DNA of 57,898 nt. It comes from an uncultured Pelagibacteraceae bacterium (GTDB lineage Bacteria > Pseudomonadota > Alphaproteobacteria > Pelagibacterales > Pelagibacteraceae). The position numbers were made by a program, and so were the translations under genes. The stretch spans positions 1-57,898 of the forward strand of contig CACLSS010000004.1 in NCBI GenBank assembly GCA_902609645.1, written 5' to 3'. The notes under the pieces were generated by a model, which saw only the letters and a list, made by a program, of their open reading frames with translations, was not told the DNA's origin and ran no database searches. Of this stretch, positions 41,279-49,744 are shown in pieces; the first letter of the stretch is position 1; the number at the start of each line of letters is the position of its first letter.

Positions 41279-42230
41279 ATTAAAAAAAATAAGAAGTGAT
41301 GCATCTTTTAGAGAATTTTTTAGGCTCAAAAAAGGGAATAAAACATCAATTATAGTTACAGCAATAAAAGAAAGATTTCGAAATTTAATTGCATATTCTG
41401 CAATAAACAGATTTCTAAGAGGCAAAGGCATTCATACTCCCAAAACAATTAGCCAACATTTTAATGAAGGTATAATGGAAATTGAAGATTTCGGTGATAA
41501 TACACTCTTCCATTCTATTAGAAAATCAAAAAATATTTTCCCTTATTATAAAAAAAGCATAAATGTAATTTTAAAATTACAAAAAATAAAACCAATTAAT
41601 AAAATTAAAATTAAATTGAATCGAAATTTAAAATTAAACAATTATAATATACAAAATTTACAAAAGGAATCTGATTTATTTTTGAATTGGTACCTTCCAG
41701 GAGTCTTAGGTAAAAGAAAATCTAAAAAATTTAAAACACAAATAAAAATAGAATTAAATAAATTATATAAGCAAATTTATTTCAAAAATAAGTTTATAGT
41801 CCACAGAGACTTTCATGTTTCAAATATTATGCCTGTGAAAAATAAATTGGGAATTATTGATGCTCAAGATGTTATTTTAGGAAACCCTATGTACGACGTG
41901 GTCTCTTTAATTGATGATGTTAGAATACAAATACCATTATCAATAAAAAATAAAGTATTTCAGTATTATTTTAAAAAGAGTTCTTTGACGAAAAATATTT
42001 ACTATTTAAAAAATGATTTTGATATTTTATCAATTCAAAGAAATCTAAAAATACTTGGAATCTTTTATAGACTTTATAAAAGAGACAAAAAGCCTCAATA
42101 TCTAAAATATTTACCTTATACTTGGAAACTTATTGAGTTAAGAATGAAAAGTAAAATTTTTAAAAATTTAGAAAAAATTTTACTAAATGCAGTAAGTAAA
42201 AAGCTTCGAAAAAAAAGAAATTTTAAATGA
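41268..42230 (+). CDS. amgK: Probable anomeric MurNAc/GlcNAc kinase (AmgK type)
   Basis: An aminoglycoside-phosphotransferase-fold kinase, 320 residues. The catalytic loop is VHRDFHVSNIM and the metal-binding loop is LGIIDAQDVILGNPMYDVVSLIDD. IEDFGDNTLF is characteristic of the AmgK subgroup. Together with MurU it forms the anabolic peptidoglycan recycling route MurNAc to MurNAc-1-P to UDP-MurNAc. The position between tsaE and murU is the classical context and supports this over other APH-fold kinases. Confidence 0.85.
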   Translation: MQYKLKKIRSDASFREFFRLKKGNKTSIIVTAIKERFRNLIAYSAINRFLRGKGIHTPKTISQHFNEGIMEIEDFGDNTLFHSIRKSKNIFPYYKKSINVILKLQKIKPINKIKIKLNRNLKLNNYNIQNLQKESDLFLNWYLPGVLGKRKSKKFKTQIKIELNKLYKQIYFKNKFIVHRDFHVSNIMPVKNKLGIIDAQDVILGNPMYDVVSLIDDVRIQIPLSIKNKVFQYYFKKSSLTKNIYYLKNDFDILSIQRNLKILGIFYRLYKRDKKPQYLKYLPYTWKLIELRMKSKIFKNLEKILLNAVSKKLRKKRNFK

Positions 42231-42916
42231 AAATAAAAAAAGCAATTATACTTGGAGCTGGTTTTGGAAAAAGGATGTACCCGATTACAAAAAAAATTCC
42301 AAAACCACTCGTAAAAATCAAAAACAAAACTATACTTGAAAATAGTATAAATTTTTTAATTTCACTTGGAGTAAAACATATTGTTATAAATACACATTAT
42401 CTTCATAATAAAATTTCTAGCTTTGTAAAAAACAAAAAATTCTCCTGCAAAATAGATTTAGTTTTTGAAAAAAAGAAAATATTAAATACTGGTGGAGGAA
42501 TCTTAAATTCTTCAAAAAAATTTAAAAAACAAGCCTTCTTTGTATTAAATCCAGATACACTCTGGAGAAAAGAATACAAGAAAGAGTTTAAAAATTTAAT
42601 AAAAATTTACCAAAAAAATAATAAACCAGCTATGCTTTTAATTTCAAAAAATAAAAGTTTCGATAAATCATTCAAAGGAGATTTTAATTTGAATTCTAGA
42701 AAACAGGTTTTGAGGCAAAAAAATAATAAACTTATTTTCACAGGTGCTCAAATCCTTACAAGATCAGTTTTTAAATCGAAAAAAATAAAGCCATTTTCTA
42801 TGAATAAAGTATGGGATAATTTAATTAAAAAAAAAGAATTAGTAGGTATTGTAAGTAAACAAAAATTTTTACATATCAATAACTATAAGATTTACAGGAA
42901 GTTAATTAAGTATTAG
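42227..42916 (+). CDS. murU: Probable MurNAc-1-phosphate uridylyltransferase (MurU type)
   Basis: A nucleotidyltransferase of 229 residues. The nucleotide-binding N-terminus is AIILGAGFGKRMYPIT...PKPLVKI. VNTHYLHNKI-type (VINTHYLHNKISSF), NTGGGILNS and the metal-binding FFVLNPDTLW motifs are clear. The family resembles mannose-1-P guanylyltransferases, but linkage with amgK (4-base overlap) points to MurU. Its TAG lies 8 bases past the convergent gpmA stop, an 11-base 3' overlap. Confidence 0.85.
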   Translation: MKIKKAIILGAGFGKRMYPITKKIPKPLVKIKNKTILENSINFLISLGVKHIVINTHYLHNKISSFVKNKKFSCKIDLVFEKKKILNTGGGILNSSKKFKKQAFFVLNPDTLWRKEYKKEFKNLIKIYQKNNKPAMLLISKNKSFDKSFKGDFNLNSRKQVLRQKNNKLIFTGAQILTRSVFKSKKIKPFSMNKVWDNLIKKKELVGIVSKQKFLHINNYKIYRKLIKY

Positions 42917-43619
42917 TTATTATATCTTTTTTTCTAGACTGATCTAAATATCTTTTACCCAAAATTTTACCTGAATTATCAAAGTCTATTACTAGAGGAT
43001 TGCCGGTTGGTATTTCAAGTAAATTTATATTTTTATCAGAAATATTAAAAATTTTTTTACCTAAAGCTCTTATTGTGTTCCCGTGAGCTGATATAATAAT
43101 ATTTTTTTCACTTTTAATGTATTTTTCTATATTTTTTTCATAGAAGGGCACAACACGATTGTAAGTATCTTTTAAAGACTCGGTATCAGGTATTTTTTTT
43201 AATTCTTTATATAATTTATCATTGCGAGAACTATACTCAGAGTCCTTTTCTAGTGATGGCGGAGGGATATTCCACGATCTTCTGTACTTTCTAAATTGTT
43301 CTTCACCCAATTTCTTTTTAATTTCAGCTTTATTTAGACCTGTTAGAGCACCATAGTGTCTCTCATTTAATTCCCAATTTTTTGTGTATTTATATTTTTT
43401 TCCAAGAACCTCTAAAATTATCTCAAGAGTATTTATTGCTCTTTTAAGATAAGAGGTAAAGCACATATCAAAATCTATATTTAATTCTTTAATTAACTTT
43501 CCTGATTTTTCAGCTTCATCAACCCCTTTTTCTGAAAGATCGACATCTACCCATCCTGTAAAACGATTTTCCGCATTCCAGGTACTTTGTCCATGTCTGA
43601 TTGCTATGAGTTTTCCCAT
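42906..43619 (-). CDS. gpmA: 2,3-bisphosphoglycerate-dependent phosphoglycerate mutase
   Basis: Interconverts 3- and 2-phosphoglycerate in glycolysis and gluconeogenesis. 237 residues. The phospho-His is in IAIRHGQSTWNAENRFTGW; other blocks are LNERHYGALTGLNK and the second catalytic His in IISAHGNTIRALGK. Dimeric dPGM type, normal length. It is a single minus-strand gene between two plus-strand groups. Confidence 0.95.
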   Translation of the reverse strand: MGKLIAIRHGQSTWNAENRFTGWVDVDLSEKGVDEAEKSGKLIKELNIDFDMCFTSYLKRAINTLEIILEVLGKKYKYTKNWELNERHYGALTGLNKAEIKKKLGEEQFRKYRRSWNIPPPSLEKDSEYSSRNDKLYKELKKIPDTESLKDTYNRVVPFYEKNIEKYIKSEKNIIISAHGNTIRALGKKIFNISDKNINLLEIPTGNPLVIDFDNSGKILGKRYLDQSRKKDIITNT

Positions 43620-43654
43620 TGAATATAATATATTTAATATATTAAATTATTAAA

Positions 43655-43969
43655 ATGAAGGGTATTAAATTCTTTTACATAACTTGTCCTAAAAAAAAAG
43701 AAGCTCATAAAATAGCTTCTTTTCTTGTAAAAAAGGAATTAGTTGCTTGTGCAAATATAATTAATAATGTCGATTCAGTCTTTACTTGGAAAGGAAAAGT
43801 AACAAACGCAAAAGAAATCCTGATAGTAGGAAAGACTATGAACAAAAATGTTCAAAAGATTATTAAAAATGTTAAAAAATTACACAGCTATGAAGTTCCC
43901 TGCGTTATCTTTTTTGATATAAAAAACGGAAATACAGACTTTTTAAAATGGATTATAAAATCCGTATAG
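43655..43969 (+). CDS. cutA: CutA-like divalent cation tolerance protein
   Basis: A trimeric PII-like small protein of uncertain function, named for copper tolerance. 104 residues: AHKIASFLVKKELVACANII, FTWKGKV, LIVGKTM and SYEVPCVIFFDIKNGNTDFLKWI all fit CutA1. It begins 35 bp after the gpmA start on the opposite strand. The next gene starts 22 bases before its stop. Confidence 0.9.
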   Translation: MKGIKFFYITCPKKKEAHKIASFLVKKELVACANIINNVDSVFTWKGKVTNAKEILIVGKTMNKNVQKIIKNVKKLHSYEVPCVIFFDIKNGNTDFLKWIIKSV

Positions 43970-44346
43970 TTCGTTATTTATACAATTTTTCCCTGACAGG
44001 TTTATTAATTTTATACCTCTTTCCCGGAAGTTTAATTGGTTATTTTCTATATGGAGATTTGGGAAAGCAACCAGATATGATTCCAAATCCAATTGGAACA
44101 TCAATTAATCATGCACTTGCCTTTTTTTATTTAACAACTATCGGATTAATAAGTCATATAAATCAAACTAGTTTTAATAAGATCTTAATTTTTCTTGTTA
44201 CATTGTCATTATTTTTAGAATTATCACATCTATTTATACCCAATAGGTCTTTTGAGTCCCTAGATCTTTTTGCAAATTTACTTGGAACATTTTTAGCTAT
44301 TGTTATAATATTTTTATATAAAAAGTTTAAATATGGAAAAATTTGA
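43948..44346 (+). CDS. VanZ-like membrane protein
   Basis: A 132-residue membrane protein with four predicted helices (about 10-35, 52-72, 80-95, 105-125). GKQPDMIPNPIGTSINHALAFF and LELSHLFIPNRSFESLDLFANLLGT match the VanZ-like family, whose role here is unknown; VanZ itself affects teicoplanin resistance. It overlaps cutA by 22 bases and the zeta-like gene by 14, so it is part of a tight chain of small genes. Confidence 0.8.
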   Translation: MDYKIRIVRYLYNFSLTGLLILYLFPGSLIGYFLYGDLGKQPDMIPNPIGTSINHALAFFYLTTIGLISHINQTSFNKILIFLVTLSLFLELSHLFIPNRSFESLDLFANLLGTFLAIVIIFLYKKFKYGKI

Positions 44347-44641
44347 CGAGAGAAAAAAATCCTTTGAAAAAAAATTTGCCCATGATGAGGAATTAAAATT
44401 TAAAGTTGCTTCAAGAAGAAATAAATACCTTGGTCAATGGGCATCTAAGAAACTTGGTTATGATGAGAATAAGGAAAAAGAGTATATTCAATCTGTAATC
44501 AAAGCTGACTTCCAAGAGGCTGGAGATGAGGATGTATTTAGAAAAATTCAGGCGGATTTAAAAGGCCATAATATTTCTGATGACGATATTAGAAATAAGA
44601 TGAAAGAATTTAATGAAAAAGCTAAGTCTGAGTTTATTTAG
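44333..44641 (+). CDS. DUF1476 protein, F1-ATPase zeta subunit type
   Basis: 102 residues, all helical and charged. FDERKKSFEKKFAHDEELKFKVASRRNK, LGQWASKKLG and ADFQEAGDEDVFRKI are the DUF1476 hallmarks. In Paracoccus this family is the zeta subunit that inhibits ATP hydrolysis by F1-ATPase. The inhibitory N-terminal region appears conserved, but inhibitory strength varies between species, so activity here is inferred. It supports the alphaproteobacterial assignment. It overlaps both neighbours. Confidence 0.88.
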   Translation: MEKFDERKKSFEKKFAHDEELKFKVASRRNKYLGQWASKKLGYDENKEKEYIQSVIKADFQEAGDEDVFRKIQADLKGHNISDDDIRNKMKEFNEKAKSEFI

Positions 44642-45128
44642 CATTATTTTATTTTTATCAATAATTACTTCAGCGATCTCATTTGAAAAAATAATTATAG
44701 GAAAAGCAAACATTACTGATGGCGATACTATAAAAATTAATGATCAAAAAATTAGACTTTTTGGTATTGATGCACCTGAGACAAAACAATTTTGTAAAGA
44801 AGTTTATTTAAGTTTTTTAATATTTAATTTTAAAAGAGATTACAAGTGTGGGGAAAAATCGACCAATGCTTTAAAGAAAAAAATAAAAGATAAAAAAATA
44901 AGATGTTTGATACAAGATAACAAAGATAGATATAGTCGAAATATTGGTATCTGTTATTTAAAAAAACAAGATATTAATTCTTGGTTAGTAAAGAATGGAT
45001 ACGCGATAGCTTATAGAAGATACTCAAAAAAATATATTATAGACGAGAAATATGCAGAAGACAATAAACTCGGCATTTGGCAGGGGACTTTTATGGAACC
45101 TGAAAAATGGAGAAGAATTATGAATTAA
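44613..45128 (+). CDS. Secreted thermonuclease-like (SNase) protein
   Basis: 171 residues with a signal peptide (about 1-23). The SNase fold motifs are visible: ITDGDTIKINDQKIRLFGIDAPE (Asp-Gly-Asp-Thr and the Arg in RLFGID), CGEKSTNAL, DRYSRNIGICYL and LVKNGYAIAYRRYSKKY...LGIWQG. Probably a periplasmic or secreted nuclease; catalytic Arg and Glu positions look conserved. The start overlaps the zeta-like gene by 29 bases. Confidence 0.85.
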   Translation: MKKLSLSLFSIILFLSIITSAISFEKIIIGKANITDGDTIKINDQKIRLFGIDAPETKQFCKEVYLSFLIFNFKRDYKCGEKSTNALKKKIKDKKIRCLIQDNKDRYSRNIGICYLKKQDINSWLVKNGYAIAYRRYSKKYIIDEKYAEDNKLGIWQGTFMEPEKWRRIMN

Positions 45129-45143
45129 ATTCTTATATAAATT

Positions 45144-45153
45144 GGGAGGTGAT
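45144..45153 (+). promoter_or_regulatory. Strong Shine-Dalgarno overlapping the GTG start of the lipoprotein gene
   Basis: GGGAGGTGAT contains GGAGGTGA, a full-length anti-SD match, very unusual in this window where most genes lack one. The best in-frame start, GTG 45149, lies inside it. No ATG, GTG or TTG in frame follows at normal spacing. Confidence 0.45.
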
Positions 45154-45754
45154 TCACTTTTTAAAAACAAAATTTTTTTTCTTAATCATTTTTATTTTAT
45201 TCGCTGCTTGTTCATCTGTTCCAAAAAATACAAAAAATAGCTGCGCGATTTTTGAAGAACGTTATCTCTGGTATAAGCATACTAAGGCTGTAGAAAAAAA
45301 ATGGGGTGTGCCTGTTTACATACAATTAGCATTTGTAAAAAAGGAAAGTGATTTTAATTGGCTTGCAAAACCTGAGCGAATTAAACTTTTTAAAGTTATA
45401 CCTTATAAACGTAAATCTAGCTCATTTGGTTACTCTCAAGCAATTAAAGGTACTTGGGAGCAGTATAAAAGAGAGACTGGAAACAAATTAGCGACAAGAG
45501 CCAGATTTAAAGATTCGGTTGATTTTATCGGATGGTATGTAAGTAAGACACACAAGATTTTAAAAATACCTAAGAACGATGCTTACAGACAATATCTTGC
45601 TTATTACAAGGGCTGGGGTGATTACAAAAATTACTCTAAAGATAAAAAGGCAATCATTTATGCAAAGTCCGCAAAGGACACAGCATCTAATTACAGAAAG
45701 CAGCTAACAATGTGTAAAGATAAACTAAATAGAAAAAAATATATTATTTACTAA
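45149..45754 (+). CDS. Lipoprotein with SLT-type lysozyme-like domain
   Basis: From GTG 45149 the protein is 201 residues with a clean lipoprotein signal, MIHFLKTKFFFLIIFILFAA then Cys (lipobox FAAC). The upstream ATG 45107 would add an acidic N-terminus unlike a signal peptide. The mature part has VEKKWGVPVYIQLAFVKKESDF with the likely catalytic Glu, SSSFGYSQAIKGTWEQYKRETG and AYYKGWGDY, which fit small SLT/lysozyme-fold transglycosylase-like proteins of alphaproteobacteria. Cell-wall cleavage is inferred. The 3' end overlaps the convergent RND gene by 11 bases. Confidence 0.75.
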   Translation: MIHFLKTKFFFLIIFILFAACSSVPKNTKNSCAIFEERYLWYKHTKAVEKKWGVPVYIQLAFVKKESDFNWLAKPERIKLFKVIPYKRKSSSFGYSQAIKGTWEQYKRETGNKLATRARFKDSVDFIGWYVSKTHKILKIPKNDAYRQYLAYYKGWGDYKNYSKDKKAIIYAKSAKDTASNYRKQLTMCKDKLNRKKYIIY

Positions 45755-48700
45755 ACTCTTTGCTTAATTGAATATCTATTTCATCCATTCTCTTAGAATT
45801 TTTACAAAGCAATAAATAAAATACTGGAGTAGTGAATAAAGTTAAAAAGGTACTAATCAACATTCCACCAAATATAGTACATCCCACAGCCAATCTTATC
45901 CCTTCACCTGCACCTGGCCCTATGTTTCCAACTATTAAAGGCACCATAGCAATCAGGGTTGATAAACTGGTCATCATAATGGGCCTAAACCTTCTTTTAC
46001 AAGATTCGACAATTGCATTTTCGACTGTTTTACCTGAAACACGAAGTTGATTTGCCCAGTCTACAATTAAGATACTGTTTTTGGTTGCAATACCGATAAG
46101 AACAATCAAAGCAATTTGTGAAAAAATATTAATTGTACTTCCAAACAATAATATAAATATTAAACCACCAAGAGCTGCTAATGGAACCGTTAACATTACA
46201 ACAAAAGGTTGCCTCCAAGCATTAAAAGTACCTGCCATCACAAGATAAGCACTCACTAACGCCAGAGCAAAAATTATTAATAGTTCACCGGAAGCCTCTT
46301 TAAGATCTAAAGATTTACCTTTGTAAAAAATACCAGCAGTCGGTGCTTTATCATCTATTGTTTGCTCAATAAACTTTAGAGCCTCATTGAGAGTATATCC
46401 ACCTACTAACCTAGCTGTAATAGTTACAGATTTGGATCTTTGATATCGGGTTAATAATTTAGGTGAACCTTTTTCTTCAAAACTTACTACGTTAGCCAGA
46501 GAAATTAATTTTCCTGTTGTTTCAGATCTTACAAATATTTTGCTAAGTGTCTCTGTGTTTCTTCTATCTTTAATGTCAGCCTGCAAAATTATCGGATATT
46601 CTTTTCCAGATTCATTTAGTGTAGTAACACTTTTACCTGAATATAATGTTTCAATTGATTTTCCAATTGATTGATTTGACAAACCTAAATCTTTTGATTT
46701 ATTTTCATCAATAACAAGTTTTACTTCAGGTTTATTTTTTGTGTAATCAGAAGTTATATCAGCAAGACCTCTATTGTTTCTTAATTCTCCCATCACTTTA
46801 TTTTGCCACTCATATAAAGTTTCATATGATGGACCTGTCATTGTAACTACAACTGGTTTTTGATAATTGCTAACTCTCACTGAATTAGGTGTAAGAGGAA
46901 AGGCCATAGTTCCTGGAACAGTAACTATTTTTCCAATAGCTTTTCTAACAATTTTTTGAGCACTATCTTTTCTGTCACTCCAGTTATCAAGCAATGCTAT
47001 GATAATAAAACTGTTGTAAGATTGAGACGATCTCCCAAACCCTGGAACCCTCATTATTAGTTTTTGATAGGGTTCATTTTCATCTTGAAGTAATGGTATT
47101 AATCTTTTCTCAACTTTTTCTGCTTTATCTACTGTGTATTCAAAGGATGATGACTCGTCAGTTTTTCCAAAAACCAAATAAACACCTCTGTCTGGATTTT
47201 GCTCTAATAAAGTTTTTGGCGCAAAGCTAAAAAGAAAAACAGCCAGACCAACAACAAAAATCATAAACCAAACTATAGTTTTTGGTTTTTTGATCCAATA
47301 ACCTAAAGTATCAGAGTAAAATTCTTCAAATGAGTTGAATATTCTTTCAAATTTTAAAACAATTTTAGATTTCGATTTTTTCTTATTAAGTAATTTTGAA
47401 CCAAGCATCGGTGCTATCGAAAGAGCTGTGAAAGTGCTTATGACAATTGCAATAGAAAGTGTAATGGCCATTTCTCTGAACAATGTTCCGCTAATCCCCC
47501 CGATAAATAATAATGGAGCAAATGTTGCTAATAGAATTATACTTGTGGAGATAATTGCAAAAATTACGTTTTTCGAACCAGTTGCGGCAGCATTAAGAGG
47601 ACTATCACCTTGTTCTATACGATGATAAATAGACTCTGTCATTACAACGCTATCATCTGTAACGATTGCTACACTTAATATTATTGCAAGAAGAGTAAAA
47701 ACATTGATCGTTAGACCGAACATCCATAAACCTAAACATGCTCCTATTAAACTTACTGGTAAAGTTACGGCTGGCACTATAGTTGCTCTTATGTTTCCTA
47801 AAAAAAGGTAAATGATTCCTACAACTAAAGCTAAAGCTAAGATTATAGATTGATAACACATCTGAATAGCTTCTTTTATATATGTAGCTCTATCGAAACT
47901 TACTGATAATTTAAGACCGTCCGGTAGTGTCCGACTTACTTCTTGTATTTTTTCTCTTATATTATTAGAAAGTGTAACTGTGCTCTCATTTGTTCTAGCA
48001 TATATACCTATACCTACGGTATTTGCATTTAAAACATCTGGACTTTGAGCTTTAAATAATGTTTTTTCAGATACAGGTCCATAACGAACATCTCCTAGGT
48101 CACTCAGAGTTATAGTTTTGCCTTTAATTTTCTTAATGGGTAGTTTTTTAATAGAATTAATATCCGTATAAGTTTTCCCCAAATCTAGAGTAAGGTCAAC
48201 ATTGTTTGCTTCAATAGTTCCTGCAGGAACAGCAATATTATTTTTTCTTATAGAGTTTTCAACTTCCCTTATATCTAAATCATTAGCACTAAGTTTGACC
48301 GGATTGAGATATACCCGTACAGCTTTTTCATTTATTCCACCAACAATAACTCGTCCAGTTCCAGGAACAGAACTAAAAGCATCTACTAAGTTTCTTTTAA
48401 CATAGTCACCTATTTCTAACGAGTCCCAAGTTGTACTACTCACTGATAACCACATGCTTGTTGAAAAGCCTGCGGAAGCTTTTCTTACTTCAGGCGCTTT
48501 ACTATCTTCAGGTAAATTATCAATTACTCTTGCTATTCTTTCTCTTATGTCATTAGCAGCATCATCAATATCAATACTACTAAAAAATTCTATTTTTATT
48601 GTGCTTCTTCCAATTTCAGAAAGCGTGTCTATTGACTTAATTCCTTCAGCACCCCCAACAGCTAATTCAATTGGCTCAGAAATTTCTGATGCAATAATAG

Positions 48701-48875
48701 TAGGACTTGCACCTGTATATTTTGTGGAGATAACAACTTCAGGTGGTTGAAGATTTTTTGGAAGTTCTCTCGTACTTAGTTCAAAAAATGTATAAAGACC
48801 AAAAACAACAAGCAGTAAAGAAAACACTGCACTTAAAACTGGTCTCCTTATATTAAGCAAACAAAAATTATGCAT
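45744..48875 (-). CDS. RND-family efflux pump inner-membrane subunit
   Basis: A proton-driven AcrB/MexF-like transporter, 1043 residues, 12 membrane helices in two halves, each followed by a large periplasmic loop. Proton-relay residues are present: the Asp pair in VAIVTDDSVVMTE (helix 4) and Lys in GIATKNSILIVDWA (helix 10). It is the last gene of the msrA-sseA-adaptor-RND operon, 5 bp after the adaptor gene. No outer-membrane channel gene is in the window. Substrates cannot be inferred. Confidence 0.93.
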   Translation of the reverse strand: MHNFCLLNIRRPVLSAVFSLLLVVFGLYTFFELSTRELPKNLQPPEVVISTKYTGASPTIIASEISEPIELAVGGAEGIKSIDTLSEIGRSTIKIEFFSSIDIDDAANDIRERIARVIDNLPEDSKAPEVRKASAGFSTSMWLSVSSTTWDSLEIGDYVKRNLVDAFSSVPGTGRVIVGGINEKAVRVYLNPVKLSANDLDIREVENSIRKNNIAVPAGTIEANNVDLTLDLGKTYTDINSIKKLPIKKIKGKTITLSDLGDVRYGPVSEKTLFKAQSPDVLNANTVGIGIYARTNESTVTLSNNIREKIQEVSRTLPDGLKLSVSFDRATYIKEAIQMCYQSIILALALVVGIIYLFLGNIRATIVPAVTLPVSLIGACLGLWMFGLTINVFTLLAIILSVAIVTDDSVVMTESIYHRIEQGDSPLNAAATGSKNVIFAIISTSIILLATFAPLLFIGGISGTLFREMAITLSIAIVISTFTALSIAPMLGSKLLNKKKSKSKIVLKFERIFNSFEEFYSDTLGYWIKKPKTIVWFMIFVVGLAVFLFSFAPKTLLEQNPDRGVYLVFGKTDESSSFEYTVDKAEKVEKRLIPLLQDENEPYQKLIMRVPGFGRSSQSYNSFIIIALLDNWSDRKDSAQKIVRKAIGKIVTVPGTMAFPLTPNSVRVSNYQKPVVVTMTGPSYETLYEWQNKVMGELRNNRGLADITSDYTKNKPEVKLVIDENKSKDLGLSNQSIGKSIETLYSGKSVTTLNESGKEYPIILQADIKDRRNTETLSKIFVRSETTGKLISLANVVSFEEKGSPKLLTRYQRSKSVTITARLVGGYTLNEALKFIEQTIDDKAPTAGIFYKGKSLDLKEASGELLIIFALALVSAYLVMAGTFNAWRQPFVVMLTVPLAALGGLIFILLFGSTINIFSQIALIVLIGIATKNSILIVDWANQLRVSGKTVENAIVESCKRRFRPIMMTSLSTLIAMVPLIVGNIGPGAGEGIRLAVGCTIFGGMLISTFLTLFTTPVFYLLLCKNSKRMDEIDIQLSKEFSK

Positions 48876-48880
48876 TTTAT

Positions 48881-49744
48881 CTATTTTGTTAGAGGCCTAA
48901 CAGTCATTCCGTCAGCAAGTCTTGCTAAACCTTCTTTAACAACTTTTTCATTAGCATTGAGACCCTCTAAAATTTCAAGATTACCATCTTTTCTTATTCC
49001 TGTTACTACTTCAGTCTTTTTAATCTTGTTATTATCTAAAATTTTATAAACGAATTTTTTTTCATCTTCAAAAATAATACTAGTATCTGCTACAGAAAGA
49101 GCTTCTTTTTGGTCATAAAAAAGTTCAATATCTAAAAGCGATCCAGGAAGTATTTCAAGGCCAGAATTCTTAATTTGTGCTCTCGCTAAAATACTTCGTG
49201 TTTGCGCGTCGACCCTTGAAGCATGAGAAATAATTACTCCATTGTACAATTTATCTTTATATGCTAGGAATTTTGCGTTTACTTTAAGACCTTTTTTTAA
49301 AATAGCGGCATAAACTTCTGGTATTTGTAAATCACAAAGTATTCTCTTAGAGTCATCAAGAGTTACTATTATTGAGTTTGTCCCAAGAATTGATGAACTT
49401 ATACCCCTTGTTCCAATAGTGCCGGCAAAAGGAGCTGTAATAGTTTTATTTTGAAGCTTTGCAATAACTGCACCTTTTTTAACAGCTCTAAATTTTATAT
49501 CCTCTAGTAGCTCACTTTTATTAATTTTAAATGAAGTTGTTTTGCTACTTAAAGCAGTACAGTAGCTTTCTATTGTTTTACTAAAACCTTTTTCTGAAAC
49601 AATTTCTACTACTACTCCTGGGGGCGGACGTTTCATGAATTTCTTTTTGAAGTAAACCCCCATTGCCGTTCTACCACCGATCACAGTAGCGACTATGATG
49701 AAAAATATTATTATCCCTATAGTTACTTTTTTAGATCTTTTCAT
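48881..49744 (-). CDS. RND periplasmic adaptor (membrane fusion protein), short form
   Basis: 287 residues from ATG 49744 (4-base ATGA overlap with sseA); an upstream start at 49765 would add seven residues. One N-terminal anchor helix (about 7-25) is followed by split lipoyl sequences. The first half ends in KKGAVIAKLQ and runs straight into the second half, NKTITAPFAGTIGTRGIS. The long alpha-helical hairpin that normally separates them in AcrA/MexA-type adaptors is missing. The beta-barrel and membrane-proximal domains (about 140-285) look complete. Usual adaptors are about 350-400 residues. Confidence 0.85.
   Translation of the reverse strand: MKRSKKVTIGIIIFFIIVATVIGGRTAMGVYFKKKFMKRPPPGVVVEIVSEKGFSKTIESYCTALSSKTTSFKINKSELLEDIKFRAVKKGAVIAKLQNKTITAPFAGTIGTRGISSSILGTNSIIVTLDDSKRILCDLQIPEVYAAILKKGLKVNAKFLAYKDKLYNGVIISHASRVDAQTRSILARAQIKNSGLEILPGSLLDIELFYDQKEALSVADTSIIFEDEKKFVYKILDNNKIKKTEVVTGIRKDGNLEILEGLNANEKVVKEGLARLADGMTVRPLTK

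Noticed and set aside
48202-48750. Plus-strand open frames opposite the RND pump gene
   Set aside because: They mirror the conserved RND coding frame; translations lack motifs and starts lack support.
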